DNA from: Cellulomonas sp. Y8
Lineage (GTDB): Bacteria > Actinomycetota > Actinomycetes > Actinomycetales > Cellulomonadaceae
Direction: 5' to 3'
Length of the DNA: 64,000 nt
Assembly (NCBI RefSeq): GCF_008033115.1
Contig: NZ_CP041203.1
Span: 3,658,001-3,722,000 of the forward strand
In this document: in pieces, positions 1 through 7,487 of the stretch
How the letters are laid out: every line of letters starts with the position of its first letter
Position numbering within the stretch: the first letter of the stretch is position 1
Program-made: the position numbers and the translations under genes
The notes under the pieces: generated by a model
What the model was told of the DNA's origin: nothing
The model's input: only the letters and a program-made list of their open reading frames with translations
Database searches by the model: none

Positions 1-212
1 TAGCCGGCGGCCAGCAGCTCGGGCACGAGGCGGCCGCCGACGTAGCCGGTCACGCCGGTCACGGCGACGAGCGGGGCGTCGGGGCGCGGGCGGCCGTCGT
101 CGCCGACGCCGGGGACGATCCCGGTCAGGGTGCGGGCGACCGGCTCGTGGAGCAGGTCGTCGGCGGTGGGCGCGTCCGCGCCCGGGCTGGTCACGGCGGG
201 GTCCTGGGGCAC
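1..212 (-). CDS. NAD(P)-binding SDR/epimerase-like protein, N-terminal part only
   Basis: Only the first ~70 codons lie in the window; the gene runs off the left edge. After a ~45-residue Ala/Pro/Asp-rich head, the frame reads VAVTGVTGYVGGRLVPELL, the Rossmann GxxGxxG start of the extended SDR/NmrA-like fold, so it binds NAD(P)H. The substrate cannot be told from this piece. The GTG at 212 is chosen because a GAGACT -10-like hexamer (219-224) lies 6 bp upstream; GTG at 194 or 269 is also possible. It is divergent from the O-methyltransferase at 308. Confidence 0.6.
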   Translation of the reverse strand, partial: MPQDPAVTSPGADAPTADDLLHEPVARTLTGIVPGVGDDGRPRPDAPLVAVTGVTGYVGGRLVPELLAAG

Positions 213-295
213 GTCCGCAGTCTCCGACGCCCCCGCGCCGCCCGCATCCGGGGGCGCGGGTGCTCCCACCCCGTCCGCGACGGCCGGCGCGGGTG

Positions 296-301
296 CATGA
301 T
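296..301 (+). promoter_or_regulatory. -10 box CATGAT, leaderless start of the O-methyltransferase
   Basis: CATGAT lies 6 bp before the ATG at 308, the spacing expected if transcription starts at the start codon. Confidence 0.35.
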
Positions 302-307
302 CGGACC

Positions 308-992
308 ATGGGCGAGCACGGGTCGGGGGAGCAGGGCTGGGCCGCGGTCGACGCGTACCTGGTCGAGGAGCTGGTGCCGGAGAGCGCCCCGCTGGTCGCG
401 GCGCGGGACGCCGGCCGCGCGGCCGGGCTGCCGGCCATCGAGGTCGCGCCGACGGAGGGCCGGTTGCTGTGGCTGCTGTGCCGGATCGCGGGTGCCCGCC
501 GAGTGCTGGAGTTCGGCACGCTCGCCGGGTACAGCACGCTGTGGTTCGCCGACGCGGTCGGGCCGGACGGGCACGTGACGACGCTGGAGATCGACCCGGC
601 GCACGCCGCCGTGGCGCGGGACAACTTCGTGCGGGCGGGCGTCGCGGACCGGGTGCGGCTGGTCGAGGGGCCCGCGGGGGGAGTCGGTCGAGGGCCTGCT
701 CGCGCAGGGCGAGGAGGCGTTCGACCTCGTCTTCATCGACGCCGACAAGCCCAGCAACGCGCGCTACCTCGACCTCGCCGTGCGGCTGTCCCACCCCGGC
801 ACGGTGATCGTGGTCGACAACGTGGTGCGCCGGGGCGAGGTGGCCGACGCGGCGTCCGAGGACCCGCGCGTCGTCGGGTCCCGGGAGGTGCTGCACGCGC
901 TCGGCACGCACCCGCGGCTGGACGCCACCGCCCTGCAGACGGTCGGCGCGAAGGGCTGGGACGGCTTCGCGCTGGCCCGCGTGCGGGACTGA
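308..992 (+). pseudogene. SAM-dependent O-methyltransferase (class I, catechol/caffeoyl-CoA type), frameshifted
   Basis: The reading frame from ATG 308 shows the family's features: the SAM-binding motif VLEFGTLAGYSTLWFADAV and the acidic loop TTLEIDPAHAAVARDNF. It then goes out of frame in a run of six G at 676-681. The next frame continues the family directly (DLVFIDADKP, then VIVVDNVVRRGEV) to the stop at 990-992. Removing one G restores a ~227-residue protein, normal for the family. The second half is fully conserved, so this is either a homopolymer sequencing error or a very recent mutation. Such enzymes methylate catechol-like or other small phenolic substrates; the real substrate is unknown. 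Confidence 0.8.
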
Positions 993-997
993 CGCCC

Positions 998-1990
998 TCA
1001 GGACAGCAGCGCCAGGGTCTCCTTCTCCGCGACCGCCTGGGAGCGCGTGGGGCGGATGGTGGTCCCGTGGGTCCACAGGTCGACGACGCGCGGGTCGATG
1101 TACGACGCCCGGCACACCGCGGGGGTGTTGCCGAGCTCGTGGGACACCGCCTTGACGACCGTCGCCACGACCCGCCGCCGGCCGCGCTCGGACTTCGGCG
1201 CCGCGCCGGACGCCGCCAGCCCGCGCGCCGCGAGCACCGTCGCGTGCCAGGTGCGGAAGTCCTTCGGGCTGGCGTCGTCGCCGAGCCGGTGCTTCACGTC
1301 CGCGCCCACCTCGGCGCTGGTGATGTCGTGCCAGCCGTCGTCGTCGCGCCACGCCAGCAGCTCGGGCCCGCCGCCGCGCCGTCGCAGCAGCGTGCCGACG
1401 AGCTCCGCGACCTGCGCGTCCTCGACGACGACGTCCCGGATCTGCCCCGACTTGGCCGGGTAGTGGAACCGCACGGCGGTCTCGGCGCCGTCGTCGTCGG
1501 CCAGGACCTGGACGTGCTCGCGGCGCAGCGTCGCGAGGCCGTAGGAGCCGTTCCGCTGCGCGTAGCCCTCGCCGCCGGCCCGGAAGTACGCGAGGTCGAG
1601 CAGCCGGAACGCCAGGGCCAGCGCCTTCGCCCGGGGGAACCCCGGCAGCGCGAGGTCGCGGCGCACCGACCGGCGCGCGGCCGGCAGCCGCCGGGCGACG
1701 TCGAGCACGTGGTCGTGCTTGAGCCGGTCGCGGCGGCGGCGCCACTGCTCGTGGTACAGGTACTGCCGCCGCTGCGCGTCGTCGAGCCCGGCCGCCTGGA
1801 TGTGCCCGTTGGCCCACGGGCTGATCCACACGTCCTGCCACGCCGGCGGGATGGCCAGCGCGAGGATCCGGTCCAGGTGCTCGACGTCGGTGATCCGCGT
1901 GACGCGGTCGACGTCGAGGTAGGAGAAGCCCTTCCCCGCACGTCGCCGGGTCCACCCCGGGGAGTCGATCCTGACCCGTCGCAGCCTCAC
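998..1990 (-). CDS. DNA topoisomerase IB (poxvirus/eukaryote type)
   Basis: A 330-residue type IB topoisomerase that relaxes supercoils by nicking one strand through a 3'-phosphotyrosine. The N-terminal half has the family's IPPAWxDVWI motif. The catalytic part shows RNGSYGLATLRREH, the Lys loop YPAKSGQ, KDFRTWHATV with an active-site Arg, and RASYIDPRV with the nucleophilic Tyr near residue 296. The position just before it reads LGNTPAV, with Asn where several relatives have His. GTG 1990 is preferred because CAGTGT (1998-2003) lies 7 bp upstream; an ATG at 2065 would add 25 unrelated residues. Its 3' end is 5 bp from the convergent methyltransferase. Confidence 0.88.
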   Translation of the reverse strand: MRLRRVRIDSPGWTRRRAGKGFSYLDVDRVTRITDVEHLDRILALAIPPAWQDVWISPWANGHIQAAGLDDAQRRQYLYHEQWRRRRDRLKHDHVLDVARRLPAARRSVRRDLALPGFPRAKALALAFRLLDLAYFRAGGEGYAQRNGSYGLATLRREHVQVLADDDGAETAVRFHYPAKSGQIRDVVVEDAQVAELVGTLLRRRGGGPELLAWRDDDGWHDITSAEVGADVKHRLGDDASPKDFRTWHATVLAARGLAASGAAPKSERGRRRVVATVVKAVSHELGNTPAVCRASYIDPRVVDLWTHGTTIRPTRSQAVAEKETLALLS

Positions 1991-1997
1991 CACCGGG

Positions 1998-2003
1998 ACA
2001 CTG
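1998..2003 (-). promoter_or_regulatory. -10 box CAGTGT for topoisomerase IB
   Basis: Seven bp separate it from GTG 1990, implying a leaderless message. Confidence 0.35.
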
Positions 2004-2080
2004 TGCACCGGGGTGCGGGGCCCCGCCAGCGGAGCGCCTGAGCCGTCAGGGAGGGGCCGCAGCACCGGCCCCCGCGCCCG

Positions 2081-2968
2081 TCAGGCGGCCGGGACCCGGA
2101 CCATGCCCTCCTGCGCGATCGTCGCCACCAGCGCGCCCGACCGGTCGAACACCCGGGTGCTGCCGAGCCCGCGCCCGCCCTGCGCCGACGGGCTGTCCTG
2201 GTCGAACAGCAGCCAGTCGTCGACCCGGACGTCCCGGTGCCACCACATGGCGTGGTCGAGGCTCGCGACGGACAGGCCCGGCGTCAGCCAGGACAGCCCG
2301 GCGCGGCGGAGCACCGGCTCGAGCATGATCTGGTCGCACGCGAACGCGAGCAGCGCGCGGTGCAGCAGCTGGTCGTCCGGGAGGGCGCCCTTGGCGCGCA
2401 TCCACACCCGCTGCCGGCCCTCGGGCGTCGGGGCCGGGCCGAGGTAGAGCGAGCCGCCGACGTGCCGGACGTCGAACGCGCTCTCGTGCGTCCAGAACCG
2501 GGCGACCGGGTGGTCGAGGTGGCCCATGCGGTCCATCGCCGACTCGACGTCCTCGGGGGCGGGCACCTCCGGCGCGGGCTCGGTGTGCTCGACGCCGGGC
2601 TGGTCCTCCTGGAAGGACGCGATCATCGACAGGATCGGGTCGCCGTCCTGCGCCGCGTGCGTGCGTCGGGCGGAGAACGACCGGCCGTCGCGCAGCCGCT
2701 CGACGCCGAGCTCGATCGGCGTGCCGACCTCGCCCGCGCGCAGGAAGTACCCGTGCAGCGAGTGCGGGAGCCGGCCGTCCGGGACGGTGCGGCCGGCCGC
2801 GACCAGCGCCTGCGCGATGACCTGGCCGCCGAACACCCGGCCGCCGGGCTTCGGCAGGCTCGCCGCGGTGAAGGCGTCCGGGCCGGCGCCGGGGGCGACG
2901 TCGAGGACGCCGAGCAGCGCGGTGATCGGGTCGGAGGCGGAGGCGGTCGAGGGCGCGGCGTCGGTCAC
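2081..2968 (-). CDS. tesB: acyl-CoA thioesterase II (TesB)
   Basis: A 295-residue double hot-dog thioesterase that hydrolyses medium- and long-chain acyl-CoA to free fatty acid and CoA. Typical TesB elements are visible: KPGGRVFGGQVIAQALVAA near residues 40-60, LHGYFLRAGE, RDGRSFSARRTHAAQDG in the first hot-dog, and SLDHAMWWHRDVRVDDWLLF with the catalytic-network Asp in the second. The length is normal. GTG 2968 has a GACGCT -10-like box (2976-2981) 7 bp upstream. Topoisomerase IB follows about 90 bp downstream on the same strand with its own promoter. Confidence 0.92.
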   Translation of the reverse strand: MTDAAPSTASASDPITALLGVLDVAPGAGPDAFTAASLPKPGGRVFGGQVIAQALVAAGRTVPDGRLPHSLHGYFLRAGEVGTPIELGVERLRDGRSFSARRTHAAQDGDPILSMIASFQEDQPGVEHTEPAPEVPAPEDVESAMDRMGHLDHPVARFWTHESAFDVRHVGGSLYLGPAPTPEGRQRVWMRAKGALPDDQLLHRALLAFACDQIMLEPVLRRAGLSWLTPGLSVASLDHAMWWHRDVRVDDWLLFDQDSPSAQGGRGLGSTRVFDRSGALVATIAQEGMVRVPAA

Positions 2969-2975
2969 GCGGGCC

Positions 2976-2981
2976 AGCGTC
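2976..2981 (-). promoter_or_regulatory. -10 box GACGCT for tesB
   Basis: Located 7 bp before GTG 2968, consistent with a leaderless mRNA. Confidence 0.3.
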
Positions 2982-3043
2982 TCACGACGGCCGCGCCCCG
3001 GACGGCGCCGCCGGTGCCGCCTGCGTGCCCGCGCGCCCCGGGC

Positions 3044-3544
3044 TCAGCGTCCGGCGGTGTTCACCAGCGAGTGCGCGGCCCGCTCCAGGTAGTCCCACAG
3101 CGTCGCCTCGTACAACGGCGCGAGCCCGAGCGTGTCGACCGCCGCGCGCATGTGCCGCAGCCAGCGGTCGCGCGCGTCGGGGTCGACGGCGAACGGCAGG
3201 TGCCGCATCCGCAGCCGCGGGTGCCCGCGCTCCTCGGAGTAGGCGGTCGGCCCGCCCCAGTACTGCTCGAGGAACATCGTGAGTCGGCGCTTCGCCGGGC
3301 CGAGGTCCTCCTCGGGGTACATCGGCTTCAGGACCGGGTCGGTCGCGACGCCCTCGTAGAACGCGTCGACGAGCCGGGTGAACGTCACGTGGCCGCCGAC
3401 GGCCTCGAAGAACGACTCCCGGCGCCGGGCCTCGGAGCTGCCCTCGGGCGCCGGGGCGACCGGGGACGGCGCGGGCGCGGCGGCGCTCAGCGGGAGGGTC
3501 GGGCCGGCCGGGCGGGGCGCGGGGAGCGGCGGCTGCTCGGTCAT
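3044..3544 (-). CDS. glbO: group II truncated haemoglobin (HbO)
   Basis: A 166-residue protein. The first ~40 residues are a Pro/Ala-rich head not needed by the fold; the globin follows from SFFEAVGG. Group II markers are present: VDAFYEGVATDPVLKPMYP, the stretch MFLEQYWGGPTAYSEERGHP, and LRMRHLPFAV, which holds the proximal His in family alignments. HbO proteins bind O2 and NO tightly and are linked to oxygen and NO chemistry at the membrane in mycobacteria. The start ATG 3544 precedes the head; the next downstream candidate would remove it. The thioesterase gene lies downstream on the same strand. Confidence 0.92.
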   Translation of the reverse strand: MTEQPPLPAPRPAGPTLPLSAAAPAPSPVAPAPEGSSEARRRESFFEAVGGHVTFTRLVDAFYEGVATDPVLKPMYPEEDLGPAKRRLTMFLEQYWGGPTAYSEERGHPRLRMRHLPFAVDPDARDRWLRHMRAAVDTLGLAPLYEATLWDYLERAAHSLVNTAGR

Positions 3545-3689
3545 GGCGACAGTCTCGCACCGCGCGCGGCGGGGTCCGGGCGTCGCACCGGGTCGCGGGC
3601 CGCCGCGCGGACTACGCTGGTGGTCAGGCGACCGCCCGCGCGGGTGGCCGCGGGGGCAGTCCGGCACGAACAGCACGACGGGGGTTCCA

Positions 3690-3920
3690 TTGAGCAAGGC
3701 AGAGCAGATCCTGGTGGCCCTGGGCGGCGGCGGCAACGTCGTCGACCTGGAGCCCTGCATCACGCGCCTGCGCGTCGAGGTCACCGACCCGCAGCGCGTC
3801 GACGAGGACGCCCTCAAGGCGACCGGCGCGTTCGGCGTCGTGCGCTCCGGGCGCATCGTGCAGGTCATCGTCGGCCCCGAGGCCGACAACCTCGCCGCGG
3901 AGCTCGACGGCCTGCGCTGA
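3690..3920 (+). CDS. PTS glucose-type EIIB domain, stand-alone
   Basis: A 76-residue protein that is only an EIIB domain: KAEQILVALGGGGNVVDLEP followed by CITRLRVEV with the phospho-accepting Cys at residue 23, then GAFGVVRSGRIVQVIVGP. In the glucose family this domain passes phosphate from EIIA to the incoming sugar held by EIIC. No EIIC or EIIA gene is nearby, so it must work with a distant EIIC or serve in regulation. The start is TTG 3690 with a GGGG-rich ribosome site just upstream; a TACGCT -10-like box is at 3614-3619. It is followed by a strong hairpin. Confidence 0.85.
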   Translation: MSKAEQILVALGGGGNVVDLEPCITRLRVEVTDPQRVDEDALKATGAFGVVRSGRIVQVIVGPEADNLAAELDGLR

Positions 3921-3941
3921 CGCAGGCCGACCCGCGCACGA

Positions 3942-3993
3942 CGACGGCCCCGGCCGCACGACCCCGAGCGGGTCGGTGCGGCCGGGGCCGTCG
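3942..3993. terminator. bidirectional hairpin between EIIB and mscS genes
   Basis: Arms 3942-3959 and 3976-3993 are an exact 18-bp inverted repeat (CGACGGCCCCGGCCGCAC). It lies between two converging genes and has no U-tract, as is usual in high-GC actinobacteria. Confidence 0.85.
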
Positions 3994-4007
3994 CGCGTCC
4001 GGCGGGG

Positions 4008-5015
4008 TCAGTCCGTCGTCGGGTCGTCCGTGGCCGAGACCCGCTCGCGGTGCGCCTCCAGCGCCTCGCGCTGCCCGGCCAGCGGGATGTCCGCGGCCTC
4101 CAGCGCCTCGCGGACCGCGGTGCGCAGCGCGCGGGCGACCGCCCACTGCCGCGCCGGGGCGGTCCGCTGCACGAGCTTGACCGTCACGGCGTCGAACGAC
4201 AGGTCCTCGGCGGTGGTGACGGTGGCCGAGCCCTCCATCGACGGGCCGAGCGCCGGGTCCTCGGCGAGCCGCGCGGCCGCGCCGACCAGCACGTCGCCCA
4301 CCCGGTCGAGGTCGGCGAAATAGTCGACCTTCACCTCGACGACGGCGTTCGCCCAGCCCTGGGTCTTGTTGCCGACCCGCAGCATGGACCCGTTCGGCAC
4401 GTACCAGAGCGTGCCGTCGGCGTCGCGGATCTTGGTCACCCGCAGGCCGACCGACTCCACCGTGCCCTGGGCCGGGCCGACGTCGACCACGTCGCCTACG
4501 CCGTACTGGTCCTCCAGCAGCATGAACATGCCGGACAGGAAGTCCTTCACCAGGCTCTGGGCGCCGAAGCCGAGCGCCACGCCGACGATGCCGGCCGACG
4601 CGATGAAGGGGGCGATGTTCACCCCGACCTGGTCGAGCACCGACAGCACGACGATCGTGCCGATGACGATGCCCGCCGTGGACCGCAGCACCGAGCCGAT
4701 GGTGCGGGCGCGCTGGGTGCGCCGGGCGTTCGCGATCGGGTTGACCTTGCGCAGCGCCGCGGCCACCTCGGTGCCGCCGAGCGGCTTGGCGATGCCGCGC
4801 TGGAGCAGGGACGTGCCGTCGGCGATGTGCTCGGTGACGGCCTTGATGAGCCGGCGGACCACCAGCAGCGCGACCACGCCGATGACGACGATGATCGCGA
4901 TGCGCAGCCCGGGGCCGAGCAGCCAGTCGACGAGCGCGTTCGCGTTGTCGGCGAGCTCGGCGCCCGGGTCGTCGCCCGCGGCGGCGGGCACGGAGGGGAG
5001 GGACGAGAAGATCAC
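4008..5015 (-). CDS. mscS: small-conductance mechanosensitive ion channel (MscS family)
   Basis: A 335-residue membrane channel that opens under membrane tension to protect against osmotic downshock. An N-terminal helix (about residues 30-55, GPGLRIAIIVVIGVVALLVV) is followed by two more hydrophobic segments. The pore-lining TM3 and first beta strand read VGVALGFGAQSLVKDFLSGM and EDQYGVGDVVDVG, the hallmark of MscS. The beta domain continues with WYVPNGSMLRVGN. The start is GTG 5015, with TAGCGT (5022-5027) 6 bp upstream, so the mRNA should be leaderless. The last ~15 residues are acidic and variable. Confidence 0.93.
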   Translation of the reverse strand: MIFSSLPSVPAAAGDDPGAELADNANALVDWLLGPGLRIAIIVVIGVVALLVVRRLIKAVTEHIADGTSLLQRGIAKPLGGTEVAAALRKVNPIANARRTQRARTIGSVLRSTAGIVIGTIVVLSVLDQVGVNIAPFIASAGIVGVALGFGAQSLVKDFLSGMFMLLEDQYGVGDVVDVGPAQGTVESVGLRVTKIRDADGTLWYVPNGSMLRVGNKTQGWANAVVEVKVDYFADLDRVGDVLVGAAARLAEDPALGPSMEGSATVTTAEDLSFDAVTVKLVQRTAPARQWAVARALRTAVREALEAADIPLAGQREALEAHRERVSATDDPTTD

Positions 5016-5021
5016 CGGTCC

Positions 5022-5027
5022 ACGCTA
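5022..5027 (-). promoter_or_regulatory. -10 box TAGCGT for mscS
   Basis: Six bp before GTG 5015. Confidence 0.4.
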
Positions 5028-5087
5028 GCGGGAGCGCGGCGCCGACCGCCGCCCCGGCGCCGGGCCGCCCCCGGCCCCCGCACGCGG

Positions 5088-5120
5088 CCCGCACGGGACC
5101 CTCACACGGTCCCGCGCGGG
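5088..5120 (-). terminator. hairpin downstream of the prolyl oligopeptidase gene
   Basis: CGGGACC (5094-5100) pairs with GGTCCCG (5108-5114), extended by CCCGC/GCGGG with one mismatch. It begins just after the stop at 5129. Confidence 0.6.
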
Positions 5121-5128
5121 GCGCGGGG

Positions 5129-7357
5129 TCAGCGCCCGGCGGCCGCCAGGCCCGTGCGGTCCGCGACGAACTGCAGCTGCTCGACCGTCAGGGCGATCGT
5201 GCGGGACAGCGCCCGGCCGCCGTGGCCGACGCCCTTCTCGCGGCGCACCAGCACCGGCGCCTCGTCGAGCGGGGCGGACGTGGCGGCCTGCAGCGCGGCG
5301 CCGAGCTTGCGGGCGTGCAGCGGGTCGACGCGGGTGTCGCCGTCGAAGATCGTGAACAGCGTCGCCGGGTACGCGGTGCCCTCGACCACTCGGTGGTACG
5401 GCGAGTACGACAGCAGCCAGTCGAGCTCGCGCGGGGTGTCCGCGTCGCCGTACTCGTCGCTCCACGTCGTCCCGAGCCCGAACCGCTGGTACCGGACCAT
5501 GTCGAGCAGCGGCGCCGAGCAGACGACCGCGGCGAAGGTCTGCGGGCGCTGGGTCAGGGCGGCGCCGACCAGCAGGCCGCCGTTCGACCCGCCCCAGCAC
5601 GCGAGCCGGTCGGTCGTGGTCCAGCCCTGGTCGACGAGCAGGTCGGCGACGGCGTGGAAGTCGTCGAACACGTGCTGCTTGTTCCCGCGGCGCCCGGCGC
5701 GGTGCCAGGCCTCGCCCTCCTCACCGCCGCCGCGCAGGTTGGCGACGACGTACACGCCGCCGGCCTCGACCCACGCGAGCGTGGTCGCGGAGTAGGCGGG
5801 GTCGAGCGAGATCTGGAAGCCGCCGTAGCCGTAGAGGATCGTCGGCGCCGGGATCAGGGGCCGGCCGTCGGAGTCCAGCGCGTCCGCCCGGGCGACGACG
5901 AACGCGCGCACCTCGGTGCCGTCGGCGCTGGTCGCGACCACGCGCTGCACCCGGACGTCCGGCAGGTCGGCCACGGCCCCGGGCGGGGCGGCCCAGAGCG
6001 TCGTCGTGCCGGACTCCGCGTCGTACCGGTGCACCTCGGTGACCGTCGTGTGGTCGGTGTACGAGAACCACACGTCCGGGCCGCCGTCGGGCCGGGTCAC
6101 GAGGCCGCCGGTCGAGCCGAGCCCGGGCAGGTCGACCGTGCCCTCGGCGCCCGGGAGCCGCTCGCCGGTCGCCGGGTCGTGCACCGTGATCTCGCTGACC
6201 GCGTGCCGGCGCCACGCCGCGACCAGCCGCCGCGGGGTCGTGTCGTCGCCGCCGCCGTCGGTGAACGCGACGTCCTCGAGGACGGCCTCGGGGTCCTCCG
6301 CGAGCAGCGTCGTCCAGTGCGGGACGCCCGGGTCCTCGGGGTCGCCGACGGCCAGCCGGCCGCGGTCCGCGTCGAGCGTGGTGTGCACGTAGAGCCGACC
6401 GTCCCGGCCGACCCACGCGGCGATCTCGGCGTCGTAGCCGACGGCGACCTCGCGGAACGCGGGCACCGCGCCCGGCCCGGTCGCGTGCAGGTCGGCGATC
6501 CACACGTCGGTGCGCGGCGCGGTGCCGGCCGACGCGGACACGATCAGCCACCGGCCGTCGCGGGACACGGAGACGCCGTAGTAGTTGGTCAGGTCGAGGC
6601 CGGCGCCGAACACCTCGACGTCCTGCGCCGCGTCGGTGCCGACCACGTGGCGCCACACCCGGCGGTGGTACTGCTTCTCGCCCTCGGGGAGCAGCTCGGG
6701 CGCGAGGCGGCGCACGTAGAAGAACGAGCCGCCGCCCGGCTCCCACGCGACGGGGGAGTACCGCGCGCGGTCGACCGGCCCGTCCACGAGCTCGCCCGTC
6801 GCGACGTCGAGCACGTGCAGCACGCTCTCCTCGGTGCCGCCGTGCGACACCTGGTAGGCGAGCAGGTCGCCCTCCTTGCTGGGCTGCCACGCGTCGAGCG
6901 TCGTCGTGCCCGCCGGGTCCAGCACCACCGGGTCGACGAGGACCCGCTCGCGCTCGCCGCCGGGGGCGTCCGCGTCCGGCTCGGCCACGACGACCACGCC
7001 GTGCTCCTGGTCGCCGGTGCGGCGGGAGAAGAATCGGCGGTCGCCGCGCCAGGCGGGGGCGCCCACGAACCCGGCGCCGAGCAGCGCCCGCAGCCGGTCG
7101 GTCAGCGGCCCGGTCGCGAGCGGGCCCTCGGCCAGGTCGCCCGCCGTGACCCGCGCGCGGTACGCGGCGTACAGGTCGTCCTGGGCGGTCGACCAGGCCT
7201 CGGTCGCGGCGTCGTCGGCGTCCTCCAGCCAGCGGTACGGGTCGGCGACGGCGCGGCCGTGCAGGTCCTCGACGAGGTCGAGCCGGCGGGCGGCGGGGTA
7301 GCCGGTGGTGGGCGTGGCGGCGGCGTCGGCCGCGGCGGCGGCGTGCTCGGCGGTCAT
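5129..7357 (-). CDS. prolyl oligopeptidase family serine peptidase (S9A)
   Basis: A 742-residue protein with the two-part S9A plan: a seven-blade propeller (about residues 80-440) after an N-terminal [15 protein letters not shown] segment, then an alpha/beta hydrolase domain. The catalytic triad is complete: Ser591 in [12 protein letters not shown], Asp near 674 in [14 protein letters not shown], and His712 in GVGHGG. It cleaves short peptides after proline. No signal peptide is seen, so it should be cytoplasmic. ATG 7357 is supported by TAGGGT (7365-7370) 7 bp upstream. It is divergent from malQ. Confidence 0.95.
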   Translation of the reverse strand: MTAEHAAAAADAAATPTTGYPAARRLDLVEDLHGRAVADPYRWLEDADDAATEAWSTAQDDLYAAYRARVTAGDLAEGPLATGPLTDRLRALLGAGFVGAPAWRGDRRFFSRRTGDQEHGVVVVAEPDADAPGGERERVLVDPVVLDPAGTTTLDAWQPSKEGDLLAYQVSHGGTEESVLHVLDVATGELVDGPVDRARYSPVAWEPGGGSFFYVRRLAPELLPEGEKQYHRRVWRHVVGTDAAQDVEVFGAGLDLTNYYGVSVSRDGRWLIVSASAGTAPRTDVWIADLHATGPGAVPAFREVAVGYDAEIAAWVGRDGRLYVHTTLDADRGRLAVGDPEDPGVPHWTTLLAEDPEAVLEDVAFTDGGGDDTTPRRLVAAWRRHAVSEITVHDPATGERLPGAEGTVDLPGLGSTGGLVTRPDGGPDVWFSYTDHTTVTEVHRYDAESGTTTLWAAPPGAVADLPDVRVQRVVATSADGTEVRAFVVARADALDSDGRPLIPAPTILYGYGGFQISLDPAYSATTLAWVEAGGVYVVANLRGGGEEGEAWHRAGRRGNKQHVFDDFHAVADLLVDQGWTTTDRLACWGGSNGGLLVGAALTQRPQTFAAVVCSAPLLDMVRYQRFGLGTTWSDEYGDADTPRELDWLLSYSPYHRVVEGTAYPATLFTIFDGDTRVDPLHARKLGAALQAATSAPLDEAPVLVRREKGVGHGGRALSRTIALTVEQLQFVADRTGLAAAGR

Positions 7358-7364
7358 GCGCGCC

Positions 7365-7370
7365 ACCCTA
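7365..7370 (-). promoter_or_regulatory. -10 box TAGGGT for the prolyl oligopeptidase gene
   Basis: Seven bp before ATG 7357. Confidence 0.4.
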
Positions 7371-7475
7371 CGGCCCGGGGCGACGGGCCCCCGGCGCGTG
7401 CTCCGGGCGGGTGCCGCGACCGCCCGCACCCGCACCCACCAGCGCGGCTGCCCGGCGTGAGTGCTGCCGCTCTGG

Positions 7476-7481
7476 CAGGAT
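7476..7481 (+). promoter_or_regulatory. -10 box CAGGAT for malQ
   Basis: Six bp before GTG 7488; the same hexamer and spacing precede rpiB, eis and the gene at 36929. Confidence 0.45.
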
Positions 7482-7487
7482 CGGCGT

